A DNA stretch of 18,156 bases from NCBI GenBank assembly GCA_023397245.1, contig JAEWUH010000070.1, forward strand, positions 1 to 18,156. The letters run 5' to 3'. Shown here piece after piece: positions 14,433 to 18,156 of this stretch. How positions within the stretch are numbered: the stretch's first letter is position 1; the number at the start of each line of letters is the position of its first letter. The notes under the pieces were generated by a model, which saw nothing but the letters and a program-made list of their open reading frames with translations, was not told the DNA's origin and ran no database searches. This stretch comes from Bacillota bacterium. Lineage in GTDB: Bacteria > Bacillota > Clostridia > Oscillospirales > Acutalibacteraceae. Position numbers and translations under genes: made by a program.

Positions 14433-14483
14433 TATGCAATAGTTGCTAATAATTTAACAAATGTTGATGAAATCTATTGCATA
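14433..14483. repeat. 10-bp inverted repeat flanking the upstream Rex box
   Basis: TATGCAATAG (14433-14442) and CTATTGCATA (14474-14483) are perfect inverted copies around 31 bases. The left arm abuts Rex box 1 and the right arm covers the -35 hexamer TTGCAT of promoter P1. This could be a second regulator's operator or a cruciform; function is not known. Confidence 0.5.
14443..14460. promoter_or_regulatory. Rex operator, box 1
   Basis: TTGCTAATAATTTAACAA matches the clostridial Rex consensus TTGTTAANNNNTTAACAA at 13 of 14 defined positions. Placed at about -69 to -52 of promoter P1. Rex is the NADH/NAD+-sensing repressor known to control butyrate genes in clostridia. Confidence 0.75.
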
Positions 14484-14505
14484 TCAAATTTAATTGTGAT
14501 ATATT
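14477..14505 (+). promoter_or_regulatory. promoter P1 of the thlA-crt-hbd-bcd operon
   Basis: TTGCAT (14477-14482), 17-base spacer, TATATT (14500-14505) with TGA before the -10. Start expected near 14512, leader about 97 bases. The weak Rex box at 14494-14511 covers the -10. Confidence 0.6.
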
Positions 14506-14511
14506 TAACAT
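14494..14511. promoter_or_regulatory. weak Rex-like box over the P1 -10
   Basis: TTGTGATATATTTAACAT matches the Rex consensus at 11 of 14 defined positions (mismatches at 5, 7 and 18). Its right half is intact (TTAACA). It may be a secondary low-affinity site or chance in AT-rich DNA. Confidence 0.35.
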
Positions 14512-14522
14512 AGACGATAAAT

Positions 14523-14540
14523 TTGTTATTATTTTAACAA
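14523..14540. promoter_or_regulatory. Rex operator, box 2
   Basis: TTGTTATTATTTTAACAA, a near-perfect Rex site (13 of 14 defined positions). It is a strict palindrome TTTGTTA/TAACAAA (14522-14528 with 14535-14541). It lies just downstream of P1 and contains the -35 of P2, so binding should block either promoter. Confidence 0.85.
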
Positions 14541-14562
14541 AGTATCGCATCTGATTTGTAAT
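14534..14562 (+). promoter_or_regulatory. promoter P2 candidate of the thlA operon
   Basis: TTAACA (14534-14539; 5 of 6), 17-base spacer, TGTAAT (14557-14562; 5 of 6). Start would fall near 14569, about 40 bases before thlA. The -35 is inside Rex box 2. P1 and P2 are alternatives that mapping of the 5' end would separate. Confidence 0.5.
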
Positions 14563-14608
14563 TTATAAATCCAAACACGGTATTTCAGAATTATAAGGAG
14601 GAAAATTC

Positions 14609-15793
14609 ATGTCAAAGAAAATCGTTTTAGCAGGTGCCGTTCGTACGGCTGTAGGTAAGATGGGCGGAGCGCTTTCTGACGTTCCTGCATCAACACTCGG
14701 TTCCATTGTAATCAAAGAAGCTTTGAACCGCGCAAAGATCTCCCCGGATCAGGTCGATGAGGTTCTGTTTGGCTGCGTTCTTCAGGCCGGTTTGGGCCAG
14801 AATGTTGCGCGTCAGGCTGCCATCTATGCAGGTATCCCGGTGTCCGTTCCTTCTCTTACTCTGAACAACCTGTGCGGCTCCGGCCTTAAGGCGGTTAATA
14901 TGGCAGCTGCGCTGATTCAGGCCGGCGAAGCGGATATCATTGTTGCCGGCGGTGTAGAGAACATGTCCGCTGCTCCGTACGCACTTGAAAAAGCACGTTT
15001 TGGCTACCGCATGAACGACGGCAAAGTGATTGACCTTATGATTAAGGATGCCCTTACGGATGCTTTCAATAACTACCATATGGGTATTACCGCCGAAAAC
15101 GTTGCTGAAAAGTACGGCATTACCCGCGAAATGCAGGATGAATTTGCGGCAAACAGCCAGCAGAAGTGCGAAAAGGCGATGGCGGAAGGCAAATTCAAGG
15201 ATGAAATTGTTCCGGTTCCGATCAAAGTAAAGAAAGAAACCGTTCTGTTCGATACCGATGAAGGCCCGCGTGCAGGCGTCACCAAGGAAGGCATTGCAAA
15301 AATGAAGCCCGCGTTCAAGGCGGACGGCACAGTTACCGCCGCGAATGCTTCCGGCATCAATGACGGCGCGGCTGCAATTGTTGTGATGAGTGAAGAAAAA
15401 GCAAAAGAACTCGGCGTAACTCCTATGGCTACATGGGTCGCCGGCGAGTCCGCGGGTGTGGATCCCTCCATCATGGGTGTCGGCCCCGCATACAGCACCA
15501 AGAAGGTTATGGAGAAAACCGGCCTTACCGTGGACGATATGGACCTGATCGAAGCAAACGAAGCATTTGCGGCGCAGTCCCTCGCGGTTGTAAAGCTTCT
15601 GAATCTTGATACTTCCAAAGTAAACGTAAACGGCGGCGCAATCGCGCTCGGTCATCCGGTAGGCGCTTCCGGCGCCCGTATCCTTGTTACCCTGCTGCAT
15701 GAAATGCAGCGCAGAAAATCCAAATACGGCCTTGCTACTCTCTGCGTAGGCGGCGGCATGGGTGTTTCCGCCATTGTTAAAATGGGCGAATAA
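14609..15793 (+). CDS. thlA: acetyl-CoA C-acetyltransferase (thiolase)
   Basis: Condenses two acetyl-CoA to acetoacetyl-CoA, the first step to butyryl-CoA. It is 394 residues, normal for a type II biosynthetic thiolase. ATG 14609 is preceded by AAGGAGG (14597-14603). Catalytic residues are all visible: nucleophile C89 in NNLCGSGLKAV, NEAF (317-320), H349 in GHPVGASGAR and C379 in CVGGGMG. Asn at residues 86-87 before the active cysteine is usual for thiolases. It heads the operon and shares its stop with a possible crt start (TAATG). The control region upstream carries Rex operators, so expression should rise when NADH is high. A role in chain elongation to caproate is also possible, since such thiolases can accept butyryl-CoA, but that is not visible here. 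Confidence 0.97.
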   Translation: MSKKIVLAGAVRTAVGKMGGALSDVPASTLGSIVIKEALNRAKISPDQVDEVLFGCVLQAGLGQNVARQAAIYAGIPVSVPSLTLNNLCGSGLKAVNMAAALIQAGEADIIVAGGVENMSAAPYALEKARFGYRMNDGKVIDLMIKDALTDAFNNYHMGITAENVAEKYGITREMQDEFAANSQQKCEKAMAEGKFKDEIVPVPIKVKKETVLFDTDEGPRAGVTKEGIAKMKPAFKADGTVTAANASGINDGAAAIVVMSEEKAKELGVTPMATWVAGESAGVDPSIMGVGPAYSTKKVMEKTGLTVDDMDLIEANEAFAAQSLAVVKLLNLDTSKVNVNGGAIALGHPVGASGARILVTLLHEMQRRKSKYGLATLCVGGGMGVSAIVKMGE

Positions 15794-15819
15794 TGACGGA
15801 TAAGGATGGTAATCAGACT

Positions 15820-16596
15820 ATGAATTATGTGAAATACGAGCAGAAAGATTTTGTCGGCATTATCACGATCGACCGTGAAAAAGCACTCAACGCGCTGAAC
15901 AGCGAAGTCCTTACCGAACTGGATGCCGTTGTGGACGGTGTTTCCATTGATACCACAAGATGCCTGATCATCACCGGCGCAGGCCAGAAATCCTTTGTTG
16001 CCGGAGCGGATATCAGCGAAATGAGCAAGCTGTCCAAAGCGGAAGGCAGGGCCTTCGGTGAAAAGGGCAACGCGGTTTTCCGTAAAATCGAGAAGCTGCC
16101 GATCCCGGTTATTGCCGCTGTGAACGGATTTGCACTCGGCGGCGGCTGCGAGCTTTCGCTCAGCTGTGACATACGCATTGCCGCGGAAAACGCCGTGTTT
16201 GCGCAGCCGGAAACCGGCCTGGGTATTACCCCTGGCTTCGGCGGTACACAAAGGCTTGCCCGTACTATCGGTATCGGAAAAGCAAAGGAAATGCTTTACA
16301 CCTGCGGCAAGGTAAAGGCGGAAGAAGCGTTAAGGCTCGGTCTTGTCAATGCCGTTTACCCGGCAGATCAGCTGATGGAAGAATGCCTCAAGCTTGCCAA
16401 CCGCATTGCCGCGAATGCTCCTATCGCCGTTCGCGCTTCCAAAAAGGCGGTCAACGACGGAATGCAGGTTGACATTGACGCCGCAATCGCAATCGAGGCG
16501 GAGCAATTCGGAAACTGCTTTGAATCCGAGGATCAGAAGAATGCAATGGCTGCTTTCTGCGAAAAGCGTAAGCCGGATCCTTTTGTGAACAAGTAA
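15820..16596 (+). CDS. crt: 3-hydroxybutyryl-CoA dehydratase (crotonase)
   Basis: Dehydrates 3-hydroxybutyryl-CoA to crotonyl-CoA. From ATG 15820 it has 258 residues, the normal size; an in-frame ATG at 15793 overlaps the thlA stop (TAATG) and would add nine unconserved residues. AAGGATGG (15802-15809) is a loosely spaced binding site for 15820, and reinitiation at 15793 cannot be excluded. The crotonase core is complete: ALNALN (22-27), the oxyanion-hole segment KSFVAGADISEM (57-68), ALGGGCELSLSCDI (105-118) with catalytic E111, and FAQPETGLGITPGFGGTQRL (127-146) with catalytic E131. The second acid favours hydratase activity over other crotonase-fold reactions. It lies directly between thlA and hbd, 32 bases before the latter. 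Confidence 0.95.
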   Translation: MNYVKYEQKDFVGIITIDREKALNALNSEVLTELDAVVDGVSIDTTRCLIITGAGQKSFVAGADISEMSKLSKAEGRAFGEKGNAVFRKIEKLPIPVIAAVNGFALGGGCELSLSCDIRIAAENAVFAQPETGLGITPGFGGTQRLARTIGIGKAKEMLYTCGKVKAEEALRLGLVNAVYPADQLMEECLKLANRIAANAPIAVRASKKAVNDGMQVDIDAAIAIEAEQFGNCFESEDQKNAMAAFCEKRKPDPFVNK

Positions 16597-16628
16597 TTAA
16601 ATTATAAATAAAACTAAGGGGGATTATC

Positions 16629-17468
16629 ATGATAGTTGGAGTTATTGGCGCAGGTACCATGGGTTCCGGCATTGCGCAGGCGTTTGCACAGACCGAAGGC
16701 TATTCCGTTAAGCTCTGCGATATCAACGAAGAATTTGCGGCTGGCGGAAAGGCCAAGATTGCGAAAGGTCTGAAGAAGCTTGTTGAAAAAGGCAAGATGG
16801 AGCAGGCCAAGGCGGACGAAATTCTTTCCAAGATTACAACCGGCACGAAGGAAATTGTGTCCGACTGCGATCTGATCGTTGAGGCCGCTCTGGAAAACAT
16901 GAAGATCAAAAAAGAGCTTTTCAAGGAGCTTGAGAAAATCTGCAAGCCCGACGCTGTTTTCGCCACCAATACATCCTCTCTTTCCATCACGGAAATTTCC
17001 CAGGGACTTGACCGCGCCGTTATCGGTATGCATTTCTTCAACCCCGCGCCGGTCATGAAGCTTGTCGAAGTAATCGCAGGCATTACAACTCCTGTTGAGA
17101 CGGTGGATAAGATCAAGGCCATTTCCGTGGAAATCGGCAAAACCCCGGTTCAGGTGAACGAGGCCGCAGGCTTTGTTGTAAACCGTATCCTGGTTCCGAT
17201 GATCAACGAAGCGGTCGGCATCTACGCGGACGGCGTTGCTTCCGCGGAAGACATCGATACCGCCATGAAGCTCGGCGCAAACCATCCGATGGGACCTCTT
17301 GCTCTGGGCGATCTGATCGGTCTGGATGTTGTTCTCGCCATCATGGATGTTCTTCAGTCCGAAACCGGCGATCCCAAATACCGCGCGCATCCGCTGCTCA
17401 GGAAGATGGTTCGCGGCGGACTGTTAGGCAGAAAGACCGGCAAGGGATTCTTTGACTATACCAAATAA
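16629..17468 (+). CDS. hbd: 3-hydroxybutyryl-CoA dehydrogenase
   Basis: Reduces acetoacetyl-CoA to 3-hydroxybutyryl-CoA with NAD(P)H. It has 279 residues, close to the usual 280-282; ATG 16629 lies after AAGGGGGA (16616-16623). The N-terminal Rossmann domain begins GVIGAGTMGSGIAQ (4-17) and ends its second strand in LCDIN (29-33), with D31 as expected for NADH rather than NADPH preference. Active-site residues: S117 in NTSSLSI, the dyad H135 (GMHFFNPAP) and E147 (LVEVI), and N185 (FVVNR). The C-terminal helical dimerisation domain (about 184-279) includes GLDVVLAIMDVL and the ending GRKTGKGFFDY. It follows crt closely, but an unusual 186-base gap with strong inverted repeats separates it from bcd. 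Confidence 0.96.
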   Translation: MIVGVIGAGTMGSGIAQAFAQTEGYSVKLCDINEEFAAGGKAKIAKGLKKLVEKGKMEQAKADEILSKITTGTKEIVSDCDLIVEAALENMKIKKELFKELEKICKPDAVFATNTSSLSITEISQGLDRAVIGMHFFNPAPVMKLVEVIAGITTPVETVDKIKAISVEIGKTPVQVNEAAGFVVNRILVPMINEAVGIYADGVASAEDIDTAMKLGANHPMGPLALGDLIGLDVVLAIMDVLQSETGDPKYRAHPLLRKMVRGGLLGRKTGKGFFDYTK

Positions 17469-17502
17469 CGATGGATAGAAGCATATCAGTTTAAAACATA
17501 TT

Positions 17503-17611
17503 CTGCCTATTCCGGCGGATAAAATCTGCAAATCGGCATTGCAGGCCGTGCCCCGCACCAGCAGGACCTGCAACCGCCTGTTGGTATATTTTATCTTGCC
17601 GGAATAAGCAG
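17503..17611 (+). repeat. nested inverted repeat between hbd and bcd
   Basis: Outer arms CTGCCTATTCCGGC (17503-17516) and GCCGGAATAAGCAG (17598-17611) pair at 13 of 14. They continue inward with GGATAAAAT (17517-17525) against ATTTTATCT (17588-17596), one bulged T between. A second stem TTGCAGG (17539-17545) with CCTGCAA (17567-17573) lies inside. Transcribed, this forms one long stem with a branched head. There is no open frame or T-run, so it is either a structured intercistronic RNA or a small MITE-like element; a TTCTG occurs at both borders (17501-17505, 17613-17617), too short to call a duplication. Confidence 0.7.
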
Positions 17612-17654
17612 TTTCTGTATCAACTGGTATGAAATTAAATTTGGAGGAACGAGT

Positions 17655-18156
17655 ATGGATTTCTTACTAAGCAAAGAACATGAAATGGCTCGCACGCTCT
17701 TCAGAGAGTTTGCGGAAACAGAAGTAAAACCGCTTGCGCAGGAAGTTGACGAAGACGAGCGTTTCCCTTCTGAAACAGTTGATAAAATGAAAAAACTCGG
17801 ATTTATGGGAATTCCCATTTCGAAGGAATACGGCGGCCAGGGCTGTGATACGCTCGCTTATGTTTTATGCGTGGAAGAGCTTTCCAAAGTCTGTGCTACC
17901 ACGAGCGTTATTGTTTCCGCCCATACCTCCCTCGGCTCCGACCCGATTAAGAATTTCGGTACGCCGGAGCAAAAAGAAAAGTACTTAAAGCCCCTTGCTT
18001 CCGGAAAACTGCTCGGCGCTTTTGCACTTACCGAGCCGAATGCGGGTACGGATGCTTCCGGCCAGCAGACAAAGGCCGTTCTTGAGGGTAACCATTATGT
18101 CCTCAACGGCAGCAAAATCTTCATCACAAACGGCGGCAAGGCGGACATCTATATTG
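17655..18156 (+). CDS. bcd: butyryl-CoA dehydrogenase, 5' part
   Basis: Partial gene, open at the right edge: 167 codons of about 380. ATG 17655 follows TTGGAGGAA (17641-17649). It is an acyl-CoA dehydrogenase of the short-chain type: N-terminal helical domain (MDFLLSKEHEMARTLFREF onward), GIPISKEYGGQGCDTLAY (52-69), VCVEELSKVCATTS, and the start of the middle FAD-contacting domain with FALTEPNAGTDASG (122-135) and ITNGG near 157. The catalytic glutamate near residue 367 is outside. As the fourth gene after thlA, crt and hbd, it is expected to reduce crotonyl-CoA, in clostridia usually in complex with electron-transfer flavoprotein (etfBA) coupling to ferredoxin reduction. Those genes should follow but cannot be seen here. 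Confidence 0.93.
   Translation, partial: MDFLLSKEHEMARTLFREFAETEVKPLAQEVDEDERFPSETVDKMKKLGFMGIPISKEYGGQGCDTLAYVLCVEELSKVCATTSVIVSAHTSLGSDPIKNFGTPEQKEKYLKPLASGKLLGAFALTEPNAGTDASGQQTKAVLEGNHYVLNGSKIFITNGGKADIYI

Noticed and set aside
14690..15700. Long antisense open frame (about 336 codons) opposite thlA
   Set aside because: Shadow of a highly biased gene; no ribosome binding site and no recognisable motif.
1..18156. tRNA, rRNA, CRISPR repeats, transposase or phage genes
   Set aside because: I looked for tRNA-like arms, regularly spaced repeats and transposase/integrase motifs and found none.

Overview
The window (18,156 bases, roughly 50% GC, dense short-gap operons, strong GGAGG-type ribosome binding sites, sigma-A promoters that often carry an extended TGn -10) looks like the chromosome of an anaerobic Firmicute of class Clostridia. 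The ordered cluster thl-crt-hbd-bcd with Rex-type operators points to a butyrate (or butyrate/caproate) former. The order thl-crt-hbd-bcd is that of gut-type butyrate producers rather than the crt-bcd-etfBA-hbd order of solventogenic Clostridium. A family such as Oscillospiraceae is my guess, not something the sequence proves.

Layout. (1) 1-386 is the 3' end of ispF (MEP isoprenoid pathway). (2) 474-1837 is a translationally coupled pair: a small DUF3343 (putative Se/S carrier-like) protein and a class-V cysteine desulfurase-like enzyme. (3) 1924-4082 is the c-di-AMP pair cdaA-cdaR with its own promoter, closed by a textbook terminator at 4092-4136; glmM, which often follows, is absent. (4) 4135-4311 is non-annotatable but coding-like on the minus strand, followed by a long perfect hairpin. 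(5) 4368-6458 (minus) is hppA, a membrane pyrophosphatase with a K+-independent signature. (6) Divergent from it, 6699-9335 is a four-gene operon: a stand-alone LytTR regulator with a TTG start, a DUF3021 membrane protein, an ABC ATPase and an ABC-2 permease. A direct repeat just upstream of its -35 is a candidate autoregulatory site. (7) 9507-10394 is an EamA/DMT-family permease with its own promoter and terminator. (8) 10560-11708 is an AlaX-L-type alanyl-tRNA editing protein behind an approximately 90-nt foldable leader. (9) 11846-14320 is a three-gene run: threonine-aldolase-like PLP enzyme, Gfo/Idh/MocA oxidoreductase and GNAT acetyltransferase. (10) 14321-14608 is an AT-rich control region with two strong and one weak Rex-like operators and two overlapping promoter candidates. 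(11) 14609-18156 is thlA-crt-hbd-bcd; bcd runs off the right edge.

How it works together. ThlA condenses two acetyl-CoA, Hbd reduces acetoacetyl-CoA, Crt dehydrates the product and Bcd (with EtfAB, expected just outside) reduces crotonyl-CoA to butyryl-CoA. This consumes NADH, so Rex sensing of NADH/NAD+ at the promoter is coherent. HppA could recover energy from pyrophosphate. The LytTR/DUF3021/ABC operon resembles known membrane-antagonised LytTR regulatory systems and is the most system-like part of the window. No mobile elements with a transposase, CRISPR arrays, rRNA or tRNA genes were seen. The nearest thing to an element is a 109-bp nested inverted repeat between hbd and bcd. No gap between genes exceeds 300 bases.
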